A stretch of DNA of 64,000 nucleotides from DASRDZ01 sp035652335 (GCA_035652335.1 DASRDZ010000007.1:3150-67149); one strand, 5' to 3'; positions 41,144 to 50,562 are shown, numbered from the stretch's first letter. Made by a program: numbers and translations. Notes: generated by a model from the letters alone, not told the origin.

Positions 41144-42820
41144 ATGACGGTCGTGAAGCTGACGGTCACCACCCGCCGGATGCCGCACACCTCGGAGTTC
41201 TTCGAGCTGTGCAACGCAGTCGAGCACTTCTACTACGCGCTGCTCTTCAGCGGCGACGAGAAGTACGCGTCGAACCCCGAGACGTGGCGGCGCTGGGAGG
41301 AGATGGGCTTCTCCAACGCCGTCAAGGACGCGCCGCCCTCGGCGCGCGCCGCCGATCGCCTCTACCGCACCGTGCACTCGGACGGCAAGCGGATCGAGAT
41401 GACGGTGGCCTCGTCGCGCGACGGTGTCATGGCCTCGCTGGCGTCGGTGCTGGAGAGCGACGACATCGCCGCGGAGGTCGAGGACCGCATCGTGGCCCGG
41501 GCGCCCGCCGAGCTCACCGCGATGCTGCGGCGCGGCGCGGCGGCGCTGACCCACCCTGACGTCACCTCCGTCGAGGTGGCCACCGGGGTCGAGGACCCGC
41601 GCCCGGCGGCGGTGACGCGGCTGCGCGACCTCTCGCAGACCAGGCCGAACGGATCGGGACGCCACTACCGCGTCATCTCCGCCGACGGCCACTGCGAGTT
41701 CCCCGCGGAGCTGCTCGAGCATCGCATCCCCGCCCAGTACCGCGAGCTGGCGCCGAGGCTCGTCACCAAGGAGGACGGCACCGAGTGGTGGCAGATGGAC
41801 GAGTGGGAGCGCAACAACGTCGGCAACCTCGTCTGCGACCTGCCCTACGACGAGTGGGTGCCTCCCATCGGCGCGCGCTACCACGAGATGGACGGCTCAC
41901 CCCGCCCGGGCACCGGCGACGCCGTGCAGCGCCTGCGCGAGCAGGATCGCGACGGCGTCGACGCCGAGGTGCTCTACCCGCCGGTGTTCATGGGTGCGTT
42001 CATCCGCAACCTGGCCGGCAAGGACGCCGGCGCCTACAAGGCGGTGATCCGCGCCTACAACACCTTCCTCGCCGAGGACTACTGCAGCCACGCGCCCGAC
42101 CGCCTGATCGGCAACGCCATGGTGATGGAGACGGGCGTCGACGACGCCATCGCCGAGATGGAGCGCTGCAGGGAGATGGGACTGCGCTCGGTGAGCCTGC
42201 GCATGTGGCCGAGCGGCGAGGCCGACTACACGCCCGAGGACGACCGCTTCTTCGCCGCCGCCCTCGACCTCGACGTCAAGCTCTCACCGCATCTCAACTT
42301 CGGCGGTGCGACGGGCGCGTTCCCGAGCCAGACGGCGCAGACCATGCAGGGCGCGCCCTTCACCGGGATGGGCACCGGCGTGGCCGCCTTCAACACCGTC
42401 GGGCAGCTCGCCAACCACGGCATCTTCGACCGCTTCCCCGCCATCCGCTTCTACTTCGCCGAGACCCAGGGCGGCTGGCTGGCGCACAGCCTCAACTGGG
42501 TGGACGAGTTCTACCTGCGCTGGTACAGCTACCGCGGCACCAAGCTCCGCCGGCTGCCCAGCGAGTACTACCGCGACCACTGCCGCTTCAGCTTCATCGC
42601 CGACCGCATGGCGCCGCGGCTGCGCCACTACATCGGCACCGACAACCTGCTCTGGGGCTCGGACTTCCCCCACAGCGTGGGCACCTTCCCGCACTCCACC
42701 GAGGTGATCGAGGAGCTGTTCGAGGGCGTCCCCGAGGACGAGCGGCGCAAGATCGTCTGCACCAACGCCTGCGAGTTCTTCGGCCTCGACCCGATGGCCG
42801 AGCTGACGCCGACGCCATGA
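41144..42820 (+). CDS. Amidohydrolase (PF04909 type) with an extra N-terminal domain
   Basis: 558 aa from ATG 41144, with GGAG upstream. Residues 1 to about 170 are an unrecognised helical domain (TSEFFELCNAVEHFYYALLF, WRRWEEMGFSNAV, IEMTVASSRDGVMASLASVL). From about 174 the amidohydrolase core begins: HYRVISADGHCEFPAELL, SPHLNFGG and LLWGSDFPHSVGTFP provide the metal ligands. The single-domain neighbours lack the extra part, so this is a fusion or recruited regulatory domain. Its stop overlaps the next start (ATGA at 42817). Confidence 0.85.
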   Translation: MTVVKLTVTTRRMPHTSEFFELCNAVEHFYYALLFSGDEKYASNPETWRRWEEMGFSNAVKDAPPSARAADRLYRTVHSDGKRIEMTVASSRDGVMASLASVLESDDIAAEVEDRIVARAPAELTAMLRRGAAALTHPDVTSVEVATGVEDPRPAAVTRLRDLSQTRPNGSGRHYRVISADGHCEFPAELLEHRIPAQYRELAPRLVTKEDGTEWWQMDEWERNNVGNLVCDLPYDEWVPPIGARYHEMDGSPRPGTGDAVQRLREQDRDGVDAEVLYPPVFMGAFIRNLAGKDAGAYKAVIRAYNTFLAEDYCSHAPDRLIGNAMVMETGVDDAIAEMERCREMGLRSVSLRMWPSGEADYTPEDDRFFAAALDLDVKLSPHLNFGGATGAFPSQTAQTMQGAPFTGMGTGVAAFNTVGQLANHGIFDRFPAIRFYFAETQGGWLAHSLNWVDEFYLRWYSYRGTKLRRLPSEYYRDHCRFSFIADRMAPRLRHYIGTDNLLWGSDFPHSVGTFPHSTEVIEELFEGVPEDERRKIVCTNACEFFGLDPMAELTPTP

Positions 42821-44034
42821 CAGAGACAGGTGGAGTCGGCCTCGTCGTCGAGCCGAAGCGCGAGTGGAGCCGGCAGGTCGCCATCGTGGGCGTGGGCGAG
42901 ACCGACTTCGGTGCCGACTACAAGGCGGCGCGCGCCCAGGCCCCGGGATACGAGGCGCCCGACGCGGCGTCGCTCGCCCTCCGCGCCTTCGAGCGCGCCC
43001 TGACCGACGCCGGGCTGCAGCGCGAGGACGTCGACGGCCTCAGCGTCTCGCTGATCTACGGCGGCGCGGAGCCGGCGGAGATGGCCCAGGTGCTGGGCAT
43101 CACGCCGCGCTTCATCACCCGCGGCGGCGGCATCATGGCCGGCACCATCCCCGCCGCGGTGGCGGCGCTGATGAGCGGGCAGTGCGACACCATCGCGCTG
43201 GTGTACGCGGCCGCCTCGCGCGCCATCGGGCGGCGCTTCGGCGGGGCGACGTACACCAACGCAGGACCGGTGTCCTACTACTACTACCACCCCTGGGGCT
43301 GGAGCTCGCAGGCCGCACACTGGGCGCTGATCTTCCGCTACTACATGAACACGCACGGCGCCACCGAGGCGGATCTCGGCGCCGTGGCCATGACGCTGCG
43401 CCGGCACGCCTCGATCAACGACAACGCGATCATGCGGACGCCGCTCAGCATCGAGGACTACCTGGGCTCGCGCTACATCGTCTCCCCACTGCACCTCTTC
43501 GACATGTGCCTGGTCAACGACGGCGGGCTCTGCATCATCCTGCGCCGGCGCGACATGGCGGAGGCGCTGCGGCACACGCCGGTGCTGGTCGCCGGCTGGG
43601 GACACGCCGAGATCCACCGCAGGAAGCTCCACCACCTGGTTCGCGAGCGGCTGCGGCCGCAGTTCGCCGAGGCGGGCGAGCAGGCCTTCGCCATGGCCGG
43701 GCTGGGTCGCGACGACATGCAGCACTTCCAGGGCTACGACGCGTCGAGCATCCACCTGGTGCAGCAGCTGGAGGGCTACGGCTTCGCCGGCACCGGCGAG
43801 GGGCTGGAGTTCTTCAAGGCGGGCCACGCCTCGCTGGGCGGGAGGCTGCCGGTCAACACCAGCGGCGGCCTGCTCTCCGAGGCGTACATGCACGGCTGGA
43901 ACCACATCGTGGAGGCCACCCGCCAGCTCCGCCACGAGGCGGCGGGCCACCAGATCGAGGGCATCGAGACCTCGTTCTTCTCCATGGCCACCACCCAGGA
44001 GGTCGATCCCGTGATCCTGGTGCGAGGCGCGTGA
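42817..44034 (+). CDS. SCP2-thiolase-like lipid-transfer protein/aldolase (Ltp-type)
   Basis: 405 aa. It begins VAIVGVGETDFG, typical of Ltp/SCPx thiolases, then ALRAFERALTDAGLQREDVDGL, and ends with NTSGGLLSEAYMHGWNHIVEATRQLR. Where true thiolases have the nucleophilic Cys (aCaSG), this protein reads GGGIMAGTIPAAVAALMSG, with no Cys. That matches the Ltp2-type proteins that act with a DUF35 partner as retro-aldolases in steroid side-chain degradation. A DUF35 gene follows after 3 nt. Likely role: C-C cleavage of a beta-hydroxyacyl-CoA (inference). Confidence 0.85.
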   Translation: MTETGGVGLVVEPKREWSRQVAIVGVGETDFGADYKAARAQAPGYEAPDAASLALRAFERALTDAGLQREDVDGLSVSLIYGGAEPAEMAQVLGITPRFITRGGGIMAGTIPAAVAALMSGQCDTIALVYAAASRAIGRRFGGATYTNAGPVSYYYYHPWGWSSQAAHWALIFRYYMNTHGATEADLGAVAMTLRRHASINDNAIMRTPLSIEDYLGSRYIVSPLHLFDMCLVNDGGLCIILRRRDMAEALRHTPVLVAGWGHAEIHRRKLHHLVRERLRPQFAEAGEQAFAMAGLGRDDMQHFQGYDASSIHLVQQLEGYGFAGTGEGLEFFKAGHASLGGRLPVNTSGGLLSEAYMHGWNHIVEATRQLRHEAAGHQIEGIETSFFSMATTQEVDPVILVRGA

Positions 44035-44037
44035 GGC

Positions 44038-44445
44038 ATGGCTGAACGACGACCCAACCGCGCCCTCGGCGGACCGCACGACACCTTCTGGGCGCACTGC
44101 GCCAACGGCGAGCTCCGGCTGCAGCGCTGCGGCGCCTGCGGCCACGTCTCCTGGCCCCCGGTCAACGCCTGCGAGGAGTGCGGCGACACCGGGCTCACCT
44201 GGGAGCGCATGTCGGGACGGGGCCGGGTGATCGGCTGGAACACCTTCCACCAGCGCTACTACAAGGAGCTGGAGCCGCCCTACGACACCCTCCTCGTCGA
44301 GCTCGAGGAGGGGCCGCTGTTCATCGGCAACCCGCTCGGCTTCTCCAACGACGAGGTGCGGTTCGAGATGCCGGTGCAGGTCGCCTTCCTCGACTGCGAG
44401 GACGACGCCGGCGCCTTCCGCCTCCCCGTCTTCGAGCGCGGCTGA
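44038..44445 (+). CDS. DUF35 OB-fold protein with zinc ribbon, partner of the upstream Ltp
   Basis: 135 aa. Four cysteines in CGACGHVSWPPVNACEECG form the rubredoxin-like zinc ribbon. The OB-fold part contains GRGRVIGWNTFHQRYY, PPYDTLLVELEEGPLFIGNP and MPVQVAFLD. DUF35 proteins bind acyl-CoA and associate with thiolase-like partners. The direct adjacency to the Cys-less Ltp-like protein suggests an obligate complex, as shown for Ltp2 with a DUF35 domain in steroid catabolism. Confidence 0.9.
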   Translation: MAERRPNRALGGPHDTFWAHCANGELRLQRCGACGHVSWPPVNACEECGDTGLTWERMSGRGRVIGWNTFHQRYYKELEPPYDTLLVELEEGPLFIGNPLGFSNDEVRFEMPVQVAFLDCEDDAGAFRLPVFERG

Positions 44446-44467
44446 GGCGGCCGCCGGCGGGCGCGCC

Positions 44468-44506
44468 TTGCCCGACCTGAATATCCTCACCATAATGGCC
44501 ATACTT
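44468..44506 (+). promoter_or_regulatory. Promoter with candidate GntR site
   Basis: TTGCCC (44468-44473), 17 bp, CATAAT (44491-44496) give a good promoter aimed at the amidohydrolase at 44533. The -10 is embedded in TATCC (44482-44486) plus AATGGCCATACTT (44494-44506), matching the half-site pattern shared with 39928 and 61691. A repressor there would block initiation. Confidence 0.45.
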
Positions 44507-44532
44507 GGGCGCGAGGGCGGACGGAGGACGGC

Positions 44533-45735
44533 ATGGCCACAGCAGTGACACCGGCGACCGAGGCGAGAGCGTTCCGGGAGACCAGGGCGCGCGTCCTCTC
44601 CGCCGACTCGCACATCTGCGAGCCGGGGGACCTCTGGACCAGCTACGTCGAGCCGCGGTTCCGCGACCGCGCTCCCCGCATCGTCGAGGACCCCGAGCGC
44701 GGTGACGTCTGGAAGGCCGAGGGGCTCACCCTGCCCAACATCGCCGCCATGGGCGGCAAGGACCGCACCTCCGAGACGGTTCCCATCAAGCCCAGCTTCG
44801 AGCGCGACATCATGCGCGGCGGCTGGGACCCCGAGCAGCGCATCAAGGACATGGACGCCGTCGGCGTCGACGGCCAGATCCTCTTCCCCACCGTGGGGTT
44901 CCACCTCTACGGCCTCGAGGACCCCTACCTCCTGCGCGCCGTCTTCACCGCCTGGAACAACTGGGTGCGCGACTTCTGCAAGGGGCGTGAGAAGCGGCTG
45001 CGCGGAGTCGGCTTCCTGAGCCTCGACGACATCGACTGGGCCATCGCCGAGATGAAGCGCTGCAAGGAGATGGGCCTGGTGGCGGCCAACATCCCGCTGA
45101 CGCCGATGGACCCGCCCTACAGCCATGCCTACTACGAGCCCTTCTGGTCCGCCGCCGAGGACCTGGAGATGCCGCTGGTCAGCCACACCGGCTCGGTCCG
45201 CGGCCCCGCCTGCATGGCCCGCCAGCCCAACGCCTTCGCCGAGCGATTCACCCCCATCCACAAGCGCCCCTGGAGCGTCTTCGTCGGCACCGGCATGGCG
45301 CCGGTGGCGGTGTCGCGCTTCGTCAACGAGCTGATCCTCTCCCGCGTTGTGCAGCGGCACCCCAAGCTGTGCATCATCCCCACCGAGTTCGAGGCCGGCT
45401 GGGCGGCGTTCTGGCTCGACCGTCTCGACGAGACGCTGGTCAACGAGCGCATGCGCATGGGCTCGGTGCCGCTCGACTACAAGCCCAGCGAGTTCTTCCG
45501 CCGCAACTTCGCGCTCACCTTCATCGACGACATGACCGCGGTCGCCGCGCGCGACATCATCGGCGTCGAGAACCTGCTCTGGTCGGACGACTTCCCGCAC
45601 ATCGACGGCATCTGGACCCACAACGCCGACTACGTGTTCGACCGCTGCTTCGTCGAGACCAGGACCTCCGACGAGGACAGGCAGAAGCTCCTGGGCAGCA
45701 ACATGACCCGCATCTTCAAGTGCTTCGACAGCTAA
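44533..45735 (+). CDS. ACMSD-like amidohydrolase/decarboxylase, paralogue of the gene at 56016
   Basis: 400 aa, with GGAGGACGGC before the ATG. Metal ligands are expected in LSADSHICEPGDLW, PLVSHTGSVRG and LLWSDDFPHIDGIW. The sequence is strikingly similar to the product of 56016-57182 across its length (for example YVEPRFRDRAPRIVEDPE, EMKRCKEMGLVAANIPL, FRRNFALTFI), so the two arose by duplication and probably act on related intermediates. A promoter of its own precedes it. Confidence 0.9.
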   Translation: MATAVTPATEARAFRETRARVLSADSHICEPGDLWTSYVEPRFRDRAPRIVEDPERGDVWKAEGLTLPNIAAMGGKDRTSETVPIKPSFERDIMRGGWDPEQRIKDMDAVGVDGQILFPTVGFHLYGLEDPYLLRAVFTAWNNWVRDFCKGREKRLRGVGFLSLDDIDWAIAEMKRCKEMGLVAANIPLTPMDPPYSHAYYEPFWSAAEDLEMPLVSHTGSVRGPACMARQPNAFAERFTPIHKRPWSVFVGTGMAPVAVSRFVNELILSRVVQRHPKLCIIPTEFEAGWAAFWLDRLDETLVNERMRMGSVPLDYKPSEFFRRNFALTFIDDMTAVAARDIIGVENLLWSDDFPHIDGIWTHNADYVFDRCFVETRTSDEDRQKLLGSNMTRIFKCFDS

Positions 45736-45750
45736 GCGGGTAGCCCAGCC

Positions 45751-47016
45751 GTGGGGTCGGGCCAGCAATCCTGGTCACGCCAGCTGGCCATCCTCTGGGC
45801 GGGGCAGTTCAGCATGATCAGCGGGGTCACCATCGTGTACCCCTTCATGCCGCTGCTGGTGCAGACCACCGGTGTGCACGACCCCGGGGCGATCGCGCTG
45901 TGGTCCGGCGCGATGTTCACCATCTCGCAGACCGCGGTGGCGATCTTCTCGCCGGTGTGGGGGCGCATGGCCGACCGCATCGGGCGCAAGCCGATGCTGG
46001 TGCGGGCGATGTGCGGGGTGGGCTTCTTCCTCATCCTGAGCGGCTACGCGCCCAACGTCTACGCGCTCTTCGCCGTCCGCTTCTTCACCGGCGCCCTGGC
46101 CGGGACGGGCGCCGCCGCCAACGCACTGGTGGCCAGCACCGCGCCGCCGGAGCGCGTCGCCAACAGCCTCGGCGTCATCCAGTCGGGGAGCTCGATCGGC
46201 TCCATCGTCGGACCCGGCCTGGGCGCCGTGCTGGTGCCGCTGATCGGCATCCGCAACGCCTTCGCGGTGGCCGGGGTGATGTGCATCCTCGCCGGCATCT
46301 GGACCGCCGCCGGCGTCGACGAGCGCTTCGTCAGGCCGGAGCGCGGCATCCGCCGCCCGCGGGCCATGGCGGTGATGAGGCTGGAGGGCGTGGGCCGCAC
46401 CGTGTTCACCCTGATCGTGCTGGCCATGCTCGCGCAGTCGATCAGCATCGGCCTCACCCCGGTGACCCCGCTGCGCACCGCCCACCTCGCCGACTCCCAC
46501 CACATCGCCGCCAGCGTCGGCGCCATCGCCGCCGTCCAGGCCTTCTGCACCGCGCTCGCCGCGCTGACGGTTGCACGCGTGGCCAGGCGCGCCGGCTACC
46601 GCATCACCCTGGTCGCCGCCGCGCTCTGGACGGCGACCGCCTACCTGCTCATCGGCCTGGCGCCGTCGCTGGCGGCGATGCTCGTCTTCACCGCCATGGT
46701 CGGCTTCGGCACCGGCGCGCTGGTGCCCAGCATCAACACGTTGCTGGGGCGCACCGCGCCGCTCCAGGTGCGCGCCGAGATCTTCGGCTACAGCCAGAGC
46801 CTGCAGGCGATGGCCGGCGCGGTGTCACCGCTGCTGGCCACCTCGCTGGTGGCGCGCTACGGCACGCCCGCCCCGTTCTTCATGGCGGCGACGGTGGAGA
46901 TCCTGGTGGCCGGCTGGGCGGCGATGCGCATCGCCGCGCGGATCAGGCCGCTGCCGGCGGCCGTCACCGCCGTCAGCCCGGCGGTGCTGCCCGCCGTGCC
47001 CGGCGACGGCGCCTGA
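45751..47016 (+). CDS. MFS transporter, 12-TM (DHA1-like)
   Basis: 421 aa from GTG 45751, 15 nt after the amidohydrolase stop. The loop 2-3 motif A is GRMADRIGRKPMLV. Twelve hydrophobic segments fall in two halves separated by a basic loop (RPERGIRRPRAMAVMRLEG). In the second half GFGTGALVPSINTLLG and GYSQSLQAMAGAVSPLLA resemble drug/proton antiporters. It may import the substrate or export a toxic intermediate. The 3' end overlaps the convergent sedolisin gene by 44 nt. Confidence 0.9.
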   Translation: MGSGQQSWSRQLAILWAGQFSMISGVTIVYPFMPLLVQTTGVHDPGAIALWSGAMFTISQTAVAIFSPVWGRMADRIGRKPMLVRAMCGVGFFLILSGYAPNVYALFAVRFFTGALAGTGAAANALVASTAPPERVANSLGVIQSGSSIGSIVGPGLGAVLVPLIGIRNAFAVAGVMCILAGIWTAAGVDERFVRPERGIRRPRAMAVMRLEGVGRTVFTLIVLAMLAQSISIGLTPVTPLRTAHLADSHHIAASVGAIAAVQAFCTALAALTVARVARRAGYRITLVAAALWTATAYLLIGLAPSLAAMLVFTAMVGFGTGALVPSINTLLGRTAPLQVRAEIFGYSQSLQAMAGAVSPLLATSLVARYGTPAPFFMAATVEILVAGWAAMRIAARIRPLPAAVTAVSPAVLPAVPGDGA

Positions 47017-49726
47017 GCAGCGCCATGGTGAGGAGCGGGGCCACCAGGGTGGACAGCGGGCCGGCCGCTGCGGCACCCGCCGTATTGGGGCTCCCCTTGG
47101 CGGTGGCGCCCGTGGTCTGCAGCGTCCCGCCGCCCGGTGCGGTGGTGGTGCCCTGGTTGACCGCGCCGGTGCCGAGCAGCTCGTTGCAGGCGGGCCCGCC
47201 GACGTCGACCTTCCCCAGGAGCCCGCCGACGCCGGGCGCGCCCACCTCGATGTCGGTCTCACCCGAGGGCGCCTGCAGCACCTTGCCGAGTGTGGGACCG
47301 CCCACGTTGGCCACCGGCACGTCGATCTCGACGACGCCGTTCGGTCCTGTGGTGAAGGAGCCCGTGTCAGTGTGCACCGGGTTGTAGGTGTGCGTGCTGC
47401 CGGTGACGCTGACGTTCCCGTCGTTGAATGTCGGTCCCGTCCCCGCGGTGGCGGCGACGTCGGTCAGCTCCGCGTTGGCGAAGTACGTCGTGCCCGCGTA
47501 GGTCCAGAGCATGTACCACTCGTCGGCGGCCGCTCCGGGAGGCACCGTCTCGGTGAGGTCGTTGACGGTGAGCTTGACGACCAGCGTCTGGCCGTCGGCG
47601 CTCAGCGACATGCCGCCCTGCAGCAGGCTGAGCTGGGGATCGCTGTTGCCCAGCAGGTCGCTGGAGACGTGGTTGCCGTTGGTCCAGAGCGGACCGCCGG
47701 CGACGCAGACGGCCGCCGTGCAGGACGGCAGCCCGGGCTGCCCGCAGTCCTTCGGCGCCGGCGCGGCGACGTTGTCGGTGGCGACGTCGCAGGTGGCGAC
47801 GTTGTCGATGTCCTTGGTGAGCACGCAGACGTCGGGCGCGCCGAGCCCCGAGACGTAGTCCCAGCCCGACGGGTCCACCCCGGGCGTGCGCGGCTGGCTC
47901 GTGTAGTAGCCGTTGCTGTTGGGCGGGAAGGTCGCCGAGCCGGCGCCGATGTCGAAGAAGGCCGTCGGGTCCTTGCTGGCGTCGAGACCGACGCCGTACA
48001 GCGCGGGATCGGCGAAGCCGTTGGTGTGCTGGCCGTGGTTGGTCGCCGACGAGGCCGCCTGGATGCGCGCCCACATGCCCATCCACAGCGGCGAGGCGAG
48101 GCTGGTGCCGCCGCCCTGGAAGTCCGGCTGGCCGCCGAAGGTGATGGCGTAGCCGTTGCTCTGGAAGTCACCAGACTGGGCGGCGACGTCGGGGATGCCG
48201 CGGCATGGCGTCGTCGAGCCGTACGGAGTGCCGTCGGGCTGCGAGACGCACGGCTGGTTGTCGAGGAAGGCGACCCCGCTCTGGTAGCCGGGCTCCGGGA
48301 TGTAGAAGGTGTTGCCGCCGCCGGTGAAGTTCCAGGGGTACTCCTGCGAGCGCGTCGCGTTGGAGGCGGGCGCCGTGGCGGTGCTGGGCGTGGTGTAGAG
48401 CACCGTGCCGCCGACGGCGACGACGTACGGGCTGGAGGCCGGGTAGCTGGTCTCCGGGTACGCCTGGTTGAGCACGCCGTTGCCGGCGCCGATCACGGCG
48501 GCGACGACGACGGGGCAGGAGGAGCCCGTGTCACCGGTCGAGGAGAAGAGCGTCTTGCCCAGCAGGGTGGCCTGCTGCAGCGTGTTCTCCGAGGCCTGGG
48601 TGAACATCACGCCGGCGGTGCCGGCGAGCCCGCCGAAGCCGCCCCCCGGCTGGGGAGGATTGCTCGTCGCCGCAGACGTCGGGTCCTCCTCGCACTCGCC
48701 GAAGGAGGCATTGGCCTCCATGATGCCCGGTGCCGCCTCGAAGGCGCTGAAGAGCGTCTCCACCGAGGCGTCGCTGAGGTTGTCGGCGAAGATCCACGTC
48801 TCGCCGAACGCCTTGGGCGACATGCCCGTCGACGACTGCGAGTCGATGTCCCACTCCTCGGTGCCCGAGGTGTCGGCGAAGCTGTCGCCGATGGCGTCGA
48901 CGGTGACCGGCACCTGGGGCAGGCCGAACTCCTTCTCGAAGAGTCGCAGGTCGCCGAGCGGCTGGGCGACGTTGCCCTCACCGAGGACCGCCATCTGCTG
49001 CCCCTGGCCAAAGTCCGCGGCCGGGTTGGAGATGTCGCTGGGCTGGTCGTAGACCTGCCAGAGGTCCTGCGGCGTGGCCACCCCGATGCAGACGCTGCCG
49101 GTGCACTGGCTCTGCGCGGGATGCGAGGCGCCGTGCGGCGCCGTTTGCAGAGGCTGGTGGTCGAAGGTCTGCGCGCGCAGGAAGCTGTTGAGCCCGATCA
49201 CGCCGGCGACGTCGAGGCCGGCGGGCACGGTCGGCCCGTCGGTGTTGGCGTAGAAGCTGCGGCCACGCGCCTGGTAGCTGCGCAGCTCCACCGAGAAGGT
49301 CTGCTCCACCTGCGCCGCGGTGCCGCCGAGCAGGAGGTACTCGCGGGTGGGACCGGCGAAGATCTCCTGCAGGCCGTCGCGCCGGGCCCAGGCCAGCGCC
49401 TGGTCGAAGGTCGCCTGGGGCAGGCCGAACTCGTCGCTGAGCTGCTGCTCGCTGAGGAAGCGGTGATACTGCGGGCTTCCCGGCGTGTAGATGGCGCGGT
49501 AGGCCGCGTTCTGCGCAGCGGCGTGCGGGTTGCTGAAGGTGATGCCGACCTGGATGCGCATCGCCGGGTCGACGGGCGTGCCGTGCAGCGAGTCGATGCC
49601 AGGGAGCACGTCGCTGCCGAGGACGGCCGTCGACGGCGCGGCGGCGGCGACGGGCAGGCCCCAGGCGGCGGCCAGCGCGGACGCGGCGACGGCGAGGGCG
49701 GCGCAGACCGGGCGGCGCGTGGGCAT
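46973..49726 (-). CDS. Secreted S53 (sedolisin/kumamolisin-type) serine-carboxyl protease
   Basis: ATG 49726 (GAGAGG 7 nt before) gives 917 aa. A signal peptide (VCAALAVAASALAAAWGLPV) precedes the inhibitory prodomain: MRIQVGITFSNPHAAAQNAA, YHRFLSEQQLSDEFG, FSVELRSYQARGRSFYANTD. The catalytic set is present: Glu/Asp in TEEWDIDSQ (about 290), Asp in SSTGDTGS (about 397) and Ser in GGGTSLASPLW (about 540). GWDYVSGLGAPD forms the calcium-site region. A C-terminal domain of about 270 residues follows, then a hydrophobic segment and LLRRRRRARR, so it is probably surface-tethered. Sedolisins work in acid, which suggests an acidic habitat. Confidence 0.92.
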   Translation of the reverse strand: MPTRRPVCAALAVAASALAAAWGLPVAAAAPSTAVLGSDVLPGIDSLHGTPVDPAMRIQVGITFSNPHAAAQNAAYRAIYTPGSPQYHRFLSEQQLSDEFGLPQATFDQALAWARRDGLQEIFAGPTREYLLLGGTAAQVEQTFSVELRSYQARGRSFYANTDGPTVPAGLDVAGVIGLNSFLRAQTFDHQPLQTAPHGASHPAQSQCTGSVCIGVATPQDLWQVYDQPSDISNPAADFGQGQQMAVLGEGNVAQPLGDLRLFEKEFGLPQVPVTVDAIGDSFADTSGTEEWDIDSQSSTGMSPKAFGETWIFADNLSDASVETLFSAFEAAPGIMEANASFGECEEDPTSAATSNPPQPGGGFGGLAGTAGVMFTQASENTLQQATLLGKTLFSSTGDTGSSCPVVVAAVIGAGNGVLNQAYPETSYPASSPYVVAVGGTVLYTTPSTATAPASNATRSQEYPWNFTGGGNTFYIPEPGYQSGVAFLDNQPCVSQPDGTPYGSTTPCRGIPDVAAQSGDFQSNGYAITFGGQPDFQGGGTSLASPLWMGMWARIQAASSATNHGQHTNGFADPALYGVGLDASKDPTAFFDIGAGSATFPPNSNGYYTSQPRTPGVDPSGWDYVSGLGAPDVCVLTKDIDNVATCDVATDNVAAPAPKDCGQPGLPSCTAAVCVAGGPLWTNGNHVSSDLLGNSDPQLSLLQGGMSLSADGQTLVVKLTVNDLTETVPPGAAADEWYMLWTYAGTTYFANAELTDVAATAGTGPTFNDGNVSVTGSTHTYNPVHTDTGSFTTGPNGVVEIDVPVANVGGPTLGKVLQAPSGETDIEVGAPGVGGLLGKVDVGGPACNELLGTGAVNQGTTTAPGGGTLQTTGATAKGSPNTAGAAAAGPLSTLVAPLLTMALLRRRRRARRAAPPG

Positions 49727-49818
49727 GACAGAACCTCTCACTACGGCACGATTGGATGTCCCCGGTCGAAGAGGACACCGAGCACCCGAGGCCCATTGCA
49801 GCGGAGGTCAGCCAGCCC

Positions 49819-50544
49819 ATGACGATCAGCACCAGGACCGTCGCCTACCGCGACGGCGACACCGCCCTGAGCGGGCACCTCGCCTGGGAGGACTCCCAGC
49901 CCGGGCCGCTTCCCGGCCTGCTGCTCATCCACGGCGGCGGCGGGCTCGACAACCACGCCCGCTCGCAGGCGGCACGGTACGCCGGGCTGGGCCTGGCGGT
50001 GCTGGCCTGCGACATGTTCGGCGAGGGCACCATGGGCGACCGCGAACGCACGGTGGCCCTGCTGACAGGGTTCCGCAACGACCCCGACCGCCTGGTGCAG
50101 CGGGCCATGGCGGGCATCAGCGCGCTGGCCGGGTGCCCCGAGGCGGACGGCTGCCTCGCCGCCGTCGGCTTCTGCTTCGGCGGCATGTCGGCGATCACCC
50201 TGGCTCGCGCCGGCGCCGACCTGGCGGGTGTGATCAGCATGCACGGCGCCCTGAGCACGGTGCGCCGCGCCGAGCCGGGCAGGGTCAGGGCCAAGGTGCT
50301 CGCCTGCCATGGCGCGATCGACCCGCACGTGCCGTGGAACGACGTGGCGGCCTTCGCCGAGGAGATGAACGAGGCGGGCGCGGACTGGCAGCTCAACGCC
50401 TACAGCGGTGCCATGCACGGCTTCACCCATGCGGGCGAGGAGCCGCGGCCCGGCGTCGCGTACCACGAGCCCACCGACCGGCGCTCCTTCGAGGCGGCGC
50501 GCCTCTTCCTCGACGAGCTGCGCGGGCGGGTGCCGGTGGCCTGA
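49819..50544 (+). CDS. Dienelactone-hydrolase-family protein
   Basis: ATG 49819 with GGAGG 11 nt upstream gives 241 aa. A frame open to 49756 is possible but adds an atypical N-terminus. DLH-family triad: Cys in VGFCFGGMSA, Asp in HGAIDPHVP, His in SGAMHGFTH, with the oxyanion loop LLIHGGGGLDNHAR. The Cys nucleophile is characteristic of carboxymethylenebutenolidase-like enzymes in aromatic degradation. The substrate here is unknown. It is divergent from the sedolisin and convergent with the nitronate-monooxygenase-like gene. Confidence 0.9.
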   Translation: MTISTRTVAYRDGDTALSGHLAWEDSQPGPLPGLLLIHGGGGLDNHARSQAARYAGLGLAVLACDMFGEGTMGDRERTVALLTGFRNDPDRLVQRAMAGISALAGCPEADGCLAAVGFCFGGMSAITLARAGADLAGVISMHGALSTVRRAEPGRVRAKVLACHGAIDPHVPWNDVAAFAEEMNEAGADWQLNAYSGAMHGFTHAGEEPRPGVAYHEPTDRRSFEAARLFLDELRGRVPVA

Positions 50545-50547
50545 GGC

Positions 50548-50562
50548 CGCGGCTCAGCCGCG
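50548..50562. terminator. Short hairpin between convergent genes
   Basis: CGCGGC (50548-50553) pairs with GCCGCG (50557-50562) around the tri-loop TCA. The loop is the reverse-strand stop codon of the nitronate-monooxygenase-like gene, and the stem starts 4 nt after the hydrolase stop. It may end both transcripts. Confidence 0.35.
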
